From positions 478,558-542,557 of the forward strand of contig JAQTST010000001.1 of NCBI GenBank assembly GCA_028711165.1: a stretch of 64,000 nt of DNA, read 5' to 3'. Below, piece by piece: positions 29,207 through 39,325 of this stretch; the first letter of the stretch is position 1; each line of letters opens with the position of its first letter. Made by a program: the position numbers and the translations under genes. Below the pieces are notes generated by a model. That model was not told where the DNA came from, did no database searches, and worked only from the letters and a program-made list of their open reading frames with translations. This stretch comes from Candidatus Nanoarchaeia archaeon. Its GTDB lineage: Archaea > Nanobdellota > Nanobdellia > Pacearchaeales > GW2011-AR1.

Positions 29207-30367
29207 TTAAAATCCTAAAAGTTTTTTAGTTTCGTCGAGCAAGCGGTTTGTGAAACTTTCTATTTTTTCACCTTCCTGTTTTTCAATTGAAAGAGAATTC
29301 ATCAGCTGAGGAATAAATTTGTTGAAGTCAACCTGATTCTGCTGGGAATAAACCTTGATTGTTTCTTCCTCGATGTTGTCAATATTTTTCACTTCCATTG
29401 AAACCATTTCAACTTCTTTTGTTTTTAGCTCGTGAGTATTTTTCAGAAGGAAATATGCTTTTTTTCTGGAAATATAATCTTCTATCTGGGGAAATTTTAT
29501 GTCAGAGTTACTTCCTGATTCGAGTTCGCCTCTTAGCCGGAGAAGGATGATTTTATCCCCGATGTCTTTTTTTTCCAGTTCGGAAATTATCAAGTCAGTA
29601 GCATTTATTGCAGTTTTTATTTCGATTTCAAAAAGCAGAACCTCTTTTATTTTCAATTCTATTTTTTGGAGAGAATTTTTGTTATCTGTATCGACGATGT
29701 AAAAACTTCCGTTCTGCAAATCTTCGAGCTCCTGAAAATTGTTTGGGAAAATCGGGCCGGGGTAAACAAAGTTTTGGTACTGAAAATCTATATGCAAATG
29801 TCCGAGAGCATAGTAATCTGCCGGAGGGAGAAGCTCGGTTTCAAGTGCGTCGATTGGAAGACTGCCTTTTGCTTTGTCTATCGTCGTGTGAAGCATAAAT
29901 ATTTTGAATAACCCGGGAGCATCGTTGAAAGTTATTTTTCTCAAATCTTCAATTTCCAGTCCTGATTTTTTTCCGGGATATCCATAGATTGCAATTCCGT
30001 TATGAATCACCGGACTAAGAATTATTTTGTCGTTGCTTTCTTCAACATTGACTACGTTTTTGCAGAATCCTGCTTTTTCCAAAACATCTAAAAAAGTTTT
30101 TCCTGAAACAGAATAGTCATGACTTCCTGCGATTATGAAGCACGGAATTTTTGCCTCTTTTAATCTTTTGAACTCACCGAATGCATCTTTCAAAATTTCT
30201 ATCGGAGGGTATGCGGAGTCAAATAAATCTCCTGCTATAAGAACAAAATCGAGTTTTTTTTCTATGCAGATATCAATTGCTTTTCTGAAAGACTGGAAGT
30301 TTAAATTCTGGAGCGGCTGCTGTTTCCAGCCTCCCAAATGGACATCAGAAATATGCGCAAATTTCAT
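29207..30367 (-). CDS. mre11: Mre11 nuclease
   Basis: FAHISDVHLGGW, LIAGDLFDSA, IAGSHDYS, ALGHLHI. Confidence 0.95.
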   Translation of the reverse strand: MKFAHISDVHLGGWKQQPLQNLNFQSFRKAIDICIEKKLDFVLIAGDLFDSAYPPIEILKDAFGEFKRLKEAKIPCFIIAGSHDYSVSGKTFLDVLEKAGFCKNVVNVEESNDKIILSPVIHNGIAIYGYPGKKSGLEIEDLRKITFNDAPGLFKIFMLHTTIDKAKGSLPIDALETELLPPADYYALGHLHIDFQYQNFVYPGPIFPNNFQELEDLQNGSFYIVDTDNKNSLQKIELKIKEVLLFEIEIKTAINATDLIISELEKKDIGDKIILLRLRGELESGSNSDIKFPQIEDYISRKKAYFLLKNTHELKTKEVEMVSMEVKNIDNIEEETIKVYSQQNQVDFNKFIPQLMNSLSIEKQEGEKIESFTNRLLDETKKLLGF

Positions 30368-30436
30368 ATTTTACCTCAATAAAGTTTATAATCTTTGGAA
30401 AAATAAGAGATATATAAAAATGATTGTGGTAAAAAA

Positions 30437-31927
30437 ATGAGATTTAGTATTCTGTTCGGCGGGAAGGCAGGGCAGGGAGTCAATGTTCTGTCAAATATCC
30501 TCGGAAATGCTCTGACAAAAAAAGGGCAATATGTTTTTGTTTCGAGAGATTACCAGTCGCTGATAAGGGGCGGGCACAATTTTAATGTCCTGACTTTTTC
30601 TGACAAACCAGTAGCAAGCAATGATTCGCAAATTGACATGATAATTGCTCTCGACGAAAATACAATAAATCTCCACAGAAGCGAATTGAAAAAAGGCGGA
30701 AAAATTATTGAGAAAGAGGGAAAAGGAAATATGTATTTTGCAGGAAGGATTTTCAAGTTGCTGTGTGTTGAGTTTTCTGTTCTTGAAGAAGAATTGAGAG
30801 AGCTGAAATTTTTTGAAGAAAATATTAAAGATGCGAAGGAAGGATATAATGAGACAAGCGAGGTTGCGTGCAAAGTTTCTCTTAATAAAAATAAATTGAA
30901 ATTTGTTAACGGCAATCAGGGTATTTCTGAAGGAGCTGTTAAATCGGGAGTAGATATTTATTATGCTTATCCGATGACGCCAGCGACGAATGTCATGGGC
31001 GAGCTTGCTGAAAAACAGATTGAAAATAATAATATTGTAATTGAACTTGAAAGCGAGGTTGCTGTTATTAATGCTGCGATTGGAAGCGCGATAACAGGAG
31101 CAAAGACGATGATAGGAACTTCTGGCGGAGGATTTGATTTAATGACAGAGGCGCTGAGTTTGACAGGAGTTGCAGAAGTGCCGTTGGTAATTTATCTTGC
31201 TTCTCGTCCCGGGCCGTCGACAGGAGTTGCAACTTACACTGGGCAGGGAGATTTAGATTTAGCCAGACATTCTGGACATGGAGAATTTAACAGATTAGTA
31301 ATTGCTCCAGGAGACCCGAAAGAATGCGAGGAACTTACGAGCCAGGCGTTTTACTTTTCACAGAAATTTGGAATACCGACGATAATTCTTTCAGACAAGC
31401 ATCTTGCTGAGGGACTTTATACAATGGATAAAAATTCTGTCATAACTCCTTCGAAAAAAATGACTTCGCTGAAAAGATACAATAGTTATGAGACAGATGA
31501 ATTCGGCTGTGCGACAGAAGATGCAGAAAAAATAATAAAGAATGTTGATGCTCGAATGAAAATGGGAAAAGAAATTGAGAAAGAAGCAGAGAAGTTTTCT
31601 CAGTTTAACGTTTACGGAAATCGAACTTCAAAAAATGTTGTTTTGTTTTGGGGAAGCACGAAAGGAGCCATTATTGATGCAATGGAAAATCTTGATGCAA
31701 AGTTTGTTCAGGTTTTATATCTTGAACCTTTCCCGATGAGAATCAAAAAAGAAATTGAAGGCAAAAATATTATCTTAGTTGAAAATAATGCGACAGGACA
31801 GTTGGGGAAATTGGTTGCAGAAAAAACAGGAATTTTTATCGACGACAAAAATAAAATTTTAAGATATGACGGCAGGCCATTTTTGGCTGACGAGTTGAGA
31901 GAGGAATTGGGAGGGAGGTTGAAATGA
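30437..31927 (+). CDS. 2-oxoacid:ferredoxin oxidoreductase, fused gamma/alpha subunit
   Basis: GGKAGQGVNVLSNILGNAL gamma domain, followed by GNQGISEGAVKSGVDIYYAYPMTPATNVM alpha domain. Confidence 0.9.
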   Translation: MRFSILFGGKAGQGVNVLSNILGNALTKKGQYVFVSRDYQSLIRGGHNFNVLTFSDKPVASNDSQIDMIIALDENTINLHRSELKKGGKIIEKEGKGNMYFAGRIFKLLCVEFSVLEEELRELKFFEENIKDAKEGYNETSEVACKVSLNKNKLKFVNGNQGISEGAVKSGVDIYYAYPMTPATNVMGELAEKQIENNNIVIELESEVAVINAAIGSAITGAKTMIGTSGGGFDLMTEALSLTGVAEVPLVIYLASRPGPSTGVATYTGQGDLDLARHSGHGEFNRLVIAPGDPKECEELTSQAFYFSQKFGIPTIILSDKHLAEGLYTMDKNSVITPSKKMTSLKRYNSYETDEFGCATEDAEKIIKNVDARMKMGKEIEKEAEKFSQFNVYGNRTSKNVVLFWGSTKGAIIDAMENLDAKFVQVLYLEPFPMRIKKEIEGKNIILVENNATGQLGKLVAEKTGIFIDDKNKILRYDGRPFLADELREELGGRLK

Positions 31928-32763
31928 CAAACGAAAACATTAACACTCCAACAATTCCGACGTGGTGTCCGGGATGCTACAATTTCATAATACTTGCAGC
32001 AATAAAAAACGTAATAAATGAGGAACTGAAAAAGGGGAAAACAAAAAATGATTTTGCACTTGTTTCAGGAATTGGATGCCACGGGAAAATTTTTGATTAT
32101 ATTAATTTGAACGGAATAAACACTTTGCACGGAAGAGTTTTGCCGACGTGCATGGGAATCAGAGTTGGAAATCCTAATCTTACTGTTCTTGGTTTTTCAG
32201 GAGACGGAGATTGTTATGCCGAAGGAATGGAGCACTTGATTCACACCGCGAGATATAATCCTGACGTGAAATATTTTGTCCACAACAATCAGGTTTTTGC
32301 TTTGACAGCAGGACAGCCGACACCGACGACAGAAATCGGCTACAAGGACAAGACAACTCCTCTTGGTGTCAAGCTTTATCCGATGAATCCGATAAAATTA
32401 ATGCTCGCTGCCGGCTGCGGTTTTGTTGCGAGAGTTTTTGCAGAGAAAGAACAGATTGAATGGGTTTTCAAAGAGGCACTGAAACACAAAGGGTTTACAT
32501 TCGTTGAAATTATTCAGCCGTCAGTGATTTTTCACCAGGATAAAAATTATATGCAAAAATTTTACTCACTTCAAAAAGAAGGACACGACAAAACTAATTT
32601 TGATGCAGCGTGGAAAAAGGCAGACGAATTTGATTATAACGTCGTGAAAAAAATTCCGACAGGAATTTTCTATCAAAAAGAAAAGCCGATGTTTGAAGAC
32701 TTATGGCCACAGCTTGTTGAACTGAAAAAAAAGAAAATGAGCTGGAGAGACTTGAAGAGATAG
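31924..32763 (+). CDS. 2-oxoacid:ferredoxin oxidoreductase, beta subunit
   Basis: TWCPGCYNF, LVSGIGCHGK, GFSGDGDCYAEGMEH (ThDP). Confidence 0.93.
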   Translation: MTNENINTPTIPTWCPGCYNFIILAAIKNVINEELKKGKTKNDFALVSGIGCHGKIFDYINLNGINTLHGRVLPTCMGIRVGNPNLTVLGFSGDGDCYAEGMEHLIHTARYNPDVKYFVHNNQVFALTAGQPTPTTEIGYKDKTTPLGVKLYPMNPIKLMLAAGCGFVARVFAEKEQIEWVFKEALKHKGFTFVEIIQPSVIFHQDKNYMQKFYSLQKEGHDKTNFDAAWKKADEFDYNVVKKIPTGIFYQKEKPMFEDLWPQLVELKKKKMSWRDLKR

Positions 32764-32814
32764 TATATTTTACATTGAGATTATTTTTATAAATAGAAAA
32801 AGTTCTAACATTTT

Positions 32815-33066
32815 ATGAATTTAAGTGATAAAACAGTAAGAGAAATTTGTTCTTGTGCGCAGTTTAGAAATTTACACCGAGGAGATGCGGTATTTTGTGA
32901 AGAAGCAAAGGGGGGAAATCCTCCAAGCGGGATTCAATTTATGGATGTCAACAAAGGAGAAGTTTGTTTAGGGACTAGTTTTTATTCAACAGGACATTCA
33001 AGCATGGATTCTTCTGTTGATGTAGAAGAGATGAAAAAATGTCCTTACAAAAAAAGTTCTAAATAA
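32815..33066 (+). CDS. Small Cys-containing hypothetical protein
   Basis: 83-aa ORF with upstream TTTTTATAAAT promoter-like element. Confidence 0.5.
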   Translation: MNLSDKTVREICSCAQFRNLHRGDAVFCEEAKGGNPPSGIQFMDVNKGEVCLGTSFYSTGHSSMDSSVDVEEMKKCPYKKSSK

Positions 33067-33613
33067 TTTTTAATTCCCACACCCTTAATTCTTCGAAGAA
33101 AAATTTCTTTTTCCCCAGCAATTTCTTTTTGTAATTCTGCCATTTGATTCCTTGTGTCAAACTGCTGGTGAGAAGAATAATTTTCCCGTTTTTCGCGAGA
33201 TGAGATTTTGCCTGCTTCAAAAATTTGTTAATTAATTCTCCGCCTTTTTTTCCGCCTGTCGTCGCTGTTTTGGAATCTTTCGGCTCTCTTTTGTCTTCTG
33301 GGAGATAGGGAGGATTGAAAGTTATGATGTCAAACTTGCCTTTTATCTTTTCAAACAAATCTGATTTTACCGACGAGAAACCTAATTTTTTGCAATGACT
33401 AACTGCTTCTGAATTTATGTCACAGGAAAGAATGTTTCCTTTTTTTACTCCTGCTTTTTTTATTGTCTGCAATTGTATTCCGCTTCCGCAGCCGATTTCA
33501 AGAATTTTAATCTCTGATTTTTTATTTGATTTTTCGAGAATATTTTTTAAAATCTCTGACAAGAAAAAAGAATCTTCGGCAGGTTCGTAGATGGTTTTCA
33601 TTTTACAGGACAA
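33059..33613 (-). CDS. HemK/PrmC-like N5-glutamine methyltransferase
   Basis: ILEIGCGSGIQLQTI, FDIITFNPPYLP (NPPY). Confidence 0.88.
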   Translation of the reverse strand: MSCKMKTIYEPAEDSFFLSEILKNILEKSNKKSEIKILEIGCGSGIQLQTIKKAGVKKGNILSCDINSEAVSHCKKLGFSSVKSDLFEKIKGKFDIITFNPPYLPEDKREPKDSKTATTGGKKGGELINKFLKQAKSHLAKNGKIILLTSSLTQGIKWQNYKKKLLGKKKFFFEELRVWELKII

Positions 33614-34028
33614 ATAAGAAAAGGAGCAAAATTCCTATTCCTATTAATGCAAGAATAACAGATAAGATTATTATGAATATTTTGAAATTTGTTTTTGGTT
33701 TTTCTTTTCCGTAATATGAAACTTTCTGATTTGCCGATGCTGATGGCGTTGGGGTGGGAACTGAAGCGGGAATTGGAACAGCAGGTTTTTTTTCTTTTTT
33801 GGAAAATAATTTCCTGAAGAATGATTCTTTAACAGGTTTAGGAATTTTGACAGGTGACGTTTCAGAAATTTTTATTGGAACAATTGGCTGTTCTGACGCG
33901 ACTCTCGCAGCTTCTTCAATTTCTGCCCGATTATATCCTGCATTAAAAAAAGAATTCATTGCACTTTCCATGGACTGCCCGCGCTCCATAGCAGATATTA
34001 ATCCGCCGAGAATTTCTTCGTTCACCAT
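33603..34028 (-). CDS. Hypothetical protein with C-terminal TM helix
   Basis: Pro-rich linker plus FIIILSVILALIGIGILLLFLF. Confidence 0.55.
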   Translation of the reverse strand: MVNEEILGGLISAMERGQSMESAMNSFFNAGYNRAEIEEAARVASEQPIVPIKISETSPVKIPKPVKESFFRKLFSKKEKKPAVPIPASVPTPTPSASANQKVSYYGKEKPKTNFKIFIIILSVILALIGIGILLLFLFVL

Positions 34029-34061
34029 GAAATATAGAAGAGAATTATGTTTATAAAATTT

Positions 34062-35399
34062 TTATAATCTCAGCCTTTGTCCGTTCTGCATGAGATGACA
34101 TTCTTTTCCTGACTTGTATCCCATTTCTTTTGCGAGTTCAACCATCGGCGTGAGATGCATTAAGGAACCGTGGGCAGGAATTATATTTTGGGGCTGGATT
34201 AAAGAAATCAAATCACGCAAGTCTTCTCTTCCGGGATGTCCTGAAACGTGGATGTTGTCGAAAAGTCTGACTCCGTATTTTTTTAATCTCTTGTCCATTT
34301 GCTCTTTGTTCGCGACATTTGCAGGAGCAGGAATTGTTTTTGAAGAAAAAATAACATTATCACGAGGACGAAATGTAAAAGGAAGTTTTCCGCGCGAGAG
34401 CCTGTCCATAATACTTCCGGGTTCTCCCTGATGTCCTGTGCAGACGACAAGAGAATTTTCCCTGTCTTTCTCAACTCTCTTGAAAACGGACTCAAGTTGT
34501 TTTTTGTAAGTAACCAGCTGAATATCTTTCTGGAACGGGCACATACCGACGTCAATTGCAGACGAGACATATTTTTTCATGCTTCTTCCGACGAAATAAA
34601 TTTTTCTGTTTAATTTTTTCCCGAAATCAACAATGCTCTTCAGCCGTGCAATGTGAGATGAGAATGTCGTTACAAAAACTGCGGCGTCTTCATTTTTCAC
34701 TGTCAGCATAACTTCCTCGAGCAATGCTCTTGCAATTTTTTCGCTCGGAGTTTTTCTGTCAACCCCAGAATAAAGCGAGTCAACTATCAGTACTTTGATT
34801 CCTTCTTTTGCAATTTTTTTCAGCAAGTCGTAATTCGGAGGCAAACCGAGAATAGGATTGTTGTCAAGTTTGAAATCATTTGCGTAAAGGACAACTCCTT
34901 CGGGTGTGTGAAGTGCCATCATCGAAGTCTGGATTGTCGAGTGAGTTATATTTATGAAATCAATCTGGTAGTTTGAACTTTTCCCCCGTATGAAAAAAGA
35001 TGCGTTTGGGTTCACTGTCTTTAACGGGTTTGGGATTCTCACGTCTTCCATTATTTTTTTTAACACTTCAATTGTGAAAGGAGTTCCGACGATGGGGGCG
35101 TTGTATCTGTAAGACATGTAAGGAATTGCACCGACGTGGTCGAGGTGTGCGTGCCCGAGAAAAATCGCGCGGACTTTATCTCTGAGTCCGAATTTGTCGA
35201 TGATTAAATCGTCAGGGAGAGCGCCAATGCTTCTCAATTTTTTTTCAGTATAAGCCTGCTGTTCTGTTTCCTGCTCCTGAAGCTCGACGATTGCTGGCAA
35301 AAAAACTCCCGCATCAAAAATAAAAGCATCTTCTCCTGTTCTCACGACAGTCATATTTTTCCCGACTTCATCAAACCCACCAATTGTAAAAATGTCCAT
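34062..35399 (-). CDS. Archaeal RNase J (beta-CASP)
   Basis: LGHAHLDHVGAIPYM, SLYSG, HVSGHPGREDLRDLI. Confidence 0.92.
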   Translation of the reverse strand: MDIFTIGGFDEVGKNMTVVRTGEDAFIFDAGVFLPAIVELQEQETEQQAYTEKKLRSIGALPDDLIIDKFGLRDKVRAIFLGHAHLDHVGAIPYMSYRYNAPIVGTPFTIEVLKKIMEDVRIPNPLKTVNPNASFFIRGKSSNYQIDFINITHSTIQTSMMALHTPEGVVLYANDFKLDNNPILGLPPNYDLLKKIAKEGIKVLIVDSLYSGVDRKTPSEKIARALLEEVMLTVKNEDAAVFVTTFSSHIARLKSIVDFGKKLNRKIYFVGRSMKKYVSSAIDVGMCPFQKDIQLVTYKKQLESVFKRVEKDRENSLVVCTGHQGEPGSIMDRLSRGKLPFTFRPRDNVIFSSKTIPAPANVANKEQMDKRLKKYGVRLFDNIHVSGHPGREDLRDLISLIQPQNIIPAHGSLMHLTPMVELAKEMGYKSGKECHLMQNGQRLRL

Positions 35400-35457
35400 C
35401 TTTTTGTGATATAATTTAGAAATAGAAGTTTAAAAATTCTTTCAGATGATTTTAGAT

Positions 35458-35940
35458 TCAGATTTCTGCGAAGAGAAGAATATAATTATGTCCTGCTTTT
35501 TTTGCGCATTTCGGGCAATAGGCATAGTGAATGTAATATTTCTTGGCTTTTTTATCTTTGCCTGCTAAAAACTCATTCATCTGTTTTATGAATTTTGGAA
35601 TTGCATTGTAACCGCCTTCGAAAACTTTCGAGATAAATGTGCCTGAGAGTTTTACATTTTTAGCGTTGGGAACCTCGTCGAGTACAGACATATAAATTTC
35701 CGAGCGGAAAGCACTGGGGTCATAAAATAGAATTAAAGTATCTTCTTTATTTGGAAGGAGTTTGTTAGATTCTTCAGCGAGTCTCATTAGTTTAGTAATT
35801 TTCGCTCCAATCATCGGAGGGAAAGGGATGTGAAATAATTGGGGAATTGATTCTTTAATGAAAGGTTTATCTTCCCAATTGTGGGTTTTTCCGTCCCATT
35901 TTTCGGGATTAAATTTCGGACAGCATTCATTATCTTCCAT
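35458..35940 (-). CDS. Conserved hypothetical protein (Cys pairs)
   Basis: 160-aa ORF; CPKCAKKAGH. Confidence 0.6.
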   Translation of the reverse strand: MEDNECCPKFNPEKWDGKTHNWEDKPFIKESIPQLFHIPFPPMIGAKITKLMRLAEESNKLLPNKEDTLILFYDPSAFRSEIYMSVLDEVPNAKNVKLSGTFISKVFEGGYNAIPKFIKQMNEFLAGKDKKAKKYYIHYAYCPKCAKKAGHNYILLFAEI

Positions 35941-35990
35941 TTATTATTAACAAAAGAATAGTTTAAAAATTCTTTTACCTTATCAGAATT

Positions 35991-36269
35991 ATGAAGTCAC
36001 TGAAACCAACAATGAGAGAAAACAAAAGGTATCTTCTTGTCTACGGGGAAAATCTGAAAGGAAATATTGAGAGAGCAATTCTTGATTTTATAGGGGTTTT
36101 AGGAATGTCAAAAGTCGGACTGGATTTTATCAAGACAAATAATAATTCTGCAGTTATTTCTGTGAACAGGGAAATGGTTGATTCTGTCCGAGCTTCTTTA
36201 TGCGTCGCGCCGAAAAAGATGGAAGTCAGGAAAGTCAGCGGGACGCTGAAAAGCTTAAGAAAAATTTAA
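35991..36269 (+). CDS. RNase P protein component 2 (Pop5)
   Basis: Small basic protein MKSLKPTMRENKRYLLVYG… upstream of psmA, as in archaeal superoperon. Confidence 0.8.
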   Translation: MKSLKPTMRENKRYLLVYGENLKGNIERAILDFIGVLGMSKVGLDFIKTNNNSAVISVNREMVDSVRASLCVAPKKMEVRKVSGTLKSLRKI

Positions 36270-36341
36270 AAACTGCAATTTCTTATGAAAATCGAATAGA
36301 GAAAAAAATTACATTTAAATTATAATTTCTCACATATTAAG

Positions 36342-37064
36342 ATGGACATACCATTAGATTTACAACACCAGCAAATGGGTTACGACAGAACTGCGACGAT
36401 GTTCTCGCCTCAGGGGCACTTGCTTCAGGTAGAATACGCTGAAAAGACAGTGAGACTCGGGAGTTCAAGCATCGGCATGACTTGTTCTGACGGGGTTTTC
36501 ATAATCGCTGATTTGAGAATTGAGGACAAACTTATTGTTCCAAAATCAGCAAACAAAATTTACGAAATTGATTCTCATATTATTTCGAGCGTCGCTGGAA
36601 TTGTTTCTGACGCGAGAGTTCTGATTGAAAGAGCACAGGTTTTGGCTCAGCAGAACAGAGTTACTTATGATTCTCCGATAGAACCAGAATTAATAATCAA
36701 GGACATTTCAAATTTGAAACAGCAATTCACCCAATACGGCGGAGCTCGTCCTTTCGGAGTTTCTCTGATGATTGCAGGAATCAACAACGGAAAACCAGAA
36801 CTTTACACAAGCGACACAACAGGAAATTATCTTGCTTACCACGCAAATGCAATCGGTGAAAACGACGACAAAATCAAAGAAAAATTAAGAGAAAAATATA
36901 ATTCTGATTTGGCAATAAAAGACGGAGTAAAACTTGCAATTGAAATACTGAAAGACACAAATGAAAAGAAATTTAATCTCGGAAGATTTGAATTAGTTTA
37001 TATTACCAGCAACGGAGAATTAAAAAGAGTTTATGGTGAAGACTTGGAGAGATTTGTAAAATAA
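36342..37064 (+). CDS. psmA: Proteasome alpha subunit
   Basis: GYDRTATMFSPQGHLLQVEYAEKTVRLGSSSIGM. Confidence 0.97.
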   Translation: MDIPLDLQHQQMGYDRTATMFSPQGHLLQVEYAEKTVRLGSSSIGMTCSDGVFIIADLRIEDKLIVPKSANKIYEIDSHIISSVAGIVSDARVLIERAQVLAQQNRVTYDSPIEPELIIKDISNLKQQFTQYGGARPFGVSLMIAGINNGKPELYTSDTTGNYLAYHANAIGENDDKIKEKLREKYNSDLAIKDGVKLAIEILKDTNEKKFNLGRFELVYITSNGELKRVYGEDLERFVK

Positions 37065-37318
37065 TGGAATACATAATTGAAGCAACAGTCGGAAAGGGAA
37101 AAATTAATTACAAATATTCTGTAAAATATGACTTGGAAATTCCCGGAGTTATAGACGGGAACAGAATACTTTTGGAAAATGATGAGTTTACAAAAAGGAT
37201 AAATCTGAAATCTGCAGAAAAAATTATTGCAGAGATATTAAAAAAATCTATTGATAGAGATGTCGAGAAAATATGCACTTTTCATATTAAAAAAGATACG
37301 AATTTAATAATAAAATGA
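37064..37318 (+). CDS. Small hypothetical protein between psmA and SBDS
   Basis: 84-aa ORF with overlapping start/stop junctions. Confidence 0.6.
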   Translation: MEYIIEATVGKGKINYKYSVKYDLEIPGVIDGNRILLENDEFTKRINLKSAEKIIAEILKKSIDRDVEKICTFHIKKDTNLIIK

Positions 37319-37986
37319 CACAGACGACTGCGAGAATAAAATCAAAAGGAAAACATTTTGAAATTGTCGTTGATTTGGACGAGGCTTTGAAATTCAGGAA
37401 AGGCGAGTCTGACTGGCTGGAAGTCGGGGGAGACAGAATTTTTACCGACGTGAAAAAAGGCGATGCTGCTTCTGAAAAAGATTTGAAAGAAGTTTTCGGG
37501 ACAACAAACGCTACTGAAATCGGGAAAAAAATTGTCAAGGACGGTGAGGTTTTGACGACGCAGGAGCACAGAGATGCTGAACAGGAAAAAAAGTTCAGGC
37601 AGGTTGTTGACTTTTTCGCAAGAAATGCAATTAATCCTCAGACAGGAAATCCCCACACTCCTGACAGAATAGAAAAAGCTCTTGAGGAAGCGCGTGTTAA
37701 TATCAAAAATATTCCTGTAGAAAATCAGGTTAAGGATATTCTTGAAGCACTAAGCAGAATTCTTCCGATAAAACTTGAGATGAAAAAAGTCAAGGTTACA
37801 ATTCCTGCAATTCACACTGGAAAGATTTATAACCTCATTTCTCAGTATAAAGAGCAAGAGAACTGGATGAATGACGGAAGTTTGGAAGTTGTTGTAAGCA
37901 TCCCGTCGGGAATGATTATGGACTTTTATGACAAATTAAATTCAGCCACTCACGGAAGTGCTCTTACACAAGAGATTAAAGAATAA
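37315..37986 (+). CDS. Ribosome maturation protein SBDS/Sdo1
   Basis: TTARIKSKGKHFEIVVDLDEALKFRKG … FARNAINPQTGNPHTPDRIEKALEEA. Confidence 0.95.
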   Translation: MTQTTARIKSKGKHFEIVVDLDEALKFRKGESDWLEVGGDRIFTDVKKGDAASEKDLKEVFGTTNATEIGKKIVKDGEVLTTQEHRDAEQEKKFRQVVDFFARNAINPQTGNPHTPDRIEKALEEARVNIKNIPVENQVKDILEALSRILPIKLEMKKVKVTIPAIHTGKIYNLISQYKEQENWMNDGSLEVVVSIPSGMIMDFYDKLNSATHGSALTQEIKE

Positions 37987-37987
37987 A

Positions 37988-38230
37988 ATGACAAGCGAAA
38001 GAAAAAATATATTTGATAAGATTAAAGAAGCATATAAAAATTATAATTGTAAAGTAATAAGGAATAAATTTGGAGAAGCACTAAAAGAAGGAGATTATAC
38101 TTATGCATTATATTTAGCAGAGATTAATTATGATAAGATGGATTTATCAAAAAGAGATATAGACCGATTGAAATATGGATTTAATGATTGTCAAGATAGA
38201 TTAAATGATTTAGAGAGCAAATTAAAATGA
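37988..38230 (+). CDS. Small hypothetical protein
   Basis: MTSERKNIFDKIKEAYKNY…, ATGA overlap with rrp4. Confidence 0.6.
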   Translation: MTSERKNIFDKIKEAYKNYNCKVIRNKFGEALKEGDYTYALYLAEINYDKMDLSKRDIDRLKYGFNDCQDRLNDLESKLK

Positions 38231-38895
38231 CAGACAGAAAAATTGTAATACCTGGTGAAGTTATTTCTAGCGGAGATGACTACCTGCCTGGAGAAGGAAC
38301 AGAAAGAAGAGGAAAAGAAATTGTTTCTATAAAATTCGGTTTAGCAGAAGAGTCTAATAAACTTATCAAAGTAATCCCCTTGTCAGGAGTTTATATTCCA
38401 AGAAGAGGAAATGTTGTAATCGGAAAAGTTGAGAACGTGACATTCAACGGATGGGTTATCGACATCAACACAGCAGACGGTGCTTTCTTGTCATTGATGG
38501 AAGTTCCGAGATATGTCAACAAAGATGATTTGAAAGAAGTAATGGACATTGGGGACATGGCTGTTGCTAAAATATATTCAATAAACAAGAGAGGAATAGA
38601 CTTGACTTTCAAGCTTAAGGGACTTGGAAAACTTGAAGGCGGAATGATAATAAATATAAATCCAAACAAAGTTCCGAGAATAATCGGCAAAGAAGGAAGC
38701 ATGGTTTCGCTGATAAAAGATGAGACTGGATGCCAAATCACCGTCGGACAAAACGGATTAATCTGGATAAAAGGAAACAAGATTGAAGATGAATTGTTCG
38801 CAAAGAAAGCAATTTTATACATCGCTGAACATTCTTTAATGACAGGATTAACAGACGAAATGAAAAATTGGTTTGACAAGGAGAAGAAAAAATGA
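38227..38895 (+). CDS. rrp4: Exosome RNA-binding subunit Rrp4
   Basis: IVIPGEVISSGDDYLPGEGTER; S1 domain and KH (VPRIIGKEGSMVSLIKDET). Confidence 0.95.
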   Translation: MTDRKIVIPGEVISSGDDYLPGEGTERRGKEIVSIKFGLAEESNKLIKVIPLSGVYIPRRGNVVIGKVENVTFNGWVIDINTADGAFLSLMEVPRYVNKDDLKEVMDIGDMAVAKIYSINKRGIDLTFKLKGLGKLEGGMIININPNKVPRIIGKEGSMVSLIKDETGCQITVGQNGLIWIKGNKIEDELFAKKAILYIAEHSLMTGLTDEMKNWFDKEKKK

Positions 38896-39116
38896 AAATA
38901 AAATTAGAATATAATAACAGAACATTGAAAGAAACAGATAATACTGGTATAGATAATGAAGGATTACCTCCTTTACTTAGTGCTCAGATATATAATGCAA
39001 TTAATTTTGCTTATCAAAAACAAATGAAAATAGTTTCAGATTATTTTCCAAATAAGTCGGTTGTTAGTAAATTAGAAATAGAATTAACTCTAAGAGATAA
39101 GGAGAAGAAAAAATGA
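38892..39116 (+). CDS. Small hypothetical protein
   Basis: 74-aa ORF coupled by ATGA overlaps. Confidence 0.55.
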   Translation: MKIKLEYNNRTLKETDNTGIDNEGLPPLLSAQIYNAINFAYQKQMKIVSDYFPNKSVVSKLEIELTLRDKEKKK

Positions 39117-39325
39117 AGTATAGATTAACAAGTGATAAGAGAACATTAGGTTATATGCATGTTTTAGAGACTGTTGAGAAGATAGGGGAAAAAGAAAAAT
39201 ATACTCGGATTATAAATCCTGAATATTTCCATGATATTGATAAATTTATAAAAATAAATATGTTAGAACTTGATTCAAATAAAAATTTAACTAGGATAAT
39301 TAGAGAATTTAAAAGAATAAAATGA
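39113..39325 (+). CDS. Small hypothetical protein
   Basis: 70-aa ORF coupled by ATGA overlaps. Confidence 0.55.
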   Translation: MKYRLTSDKRTLGYMHVLETVEKIGEKEKYTRIINPEYFHDIDKFIKINMLELDSNKNLTRIIREFKRIK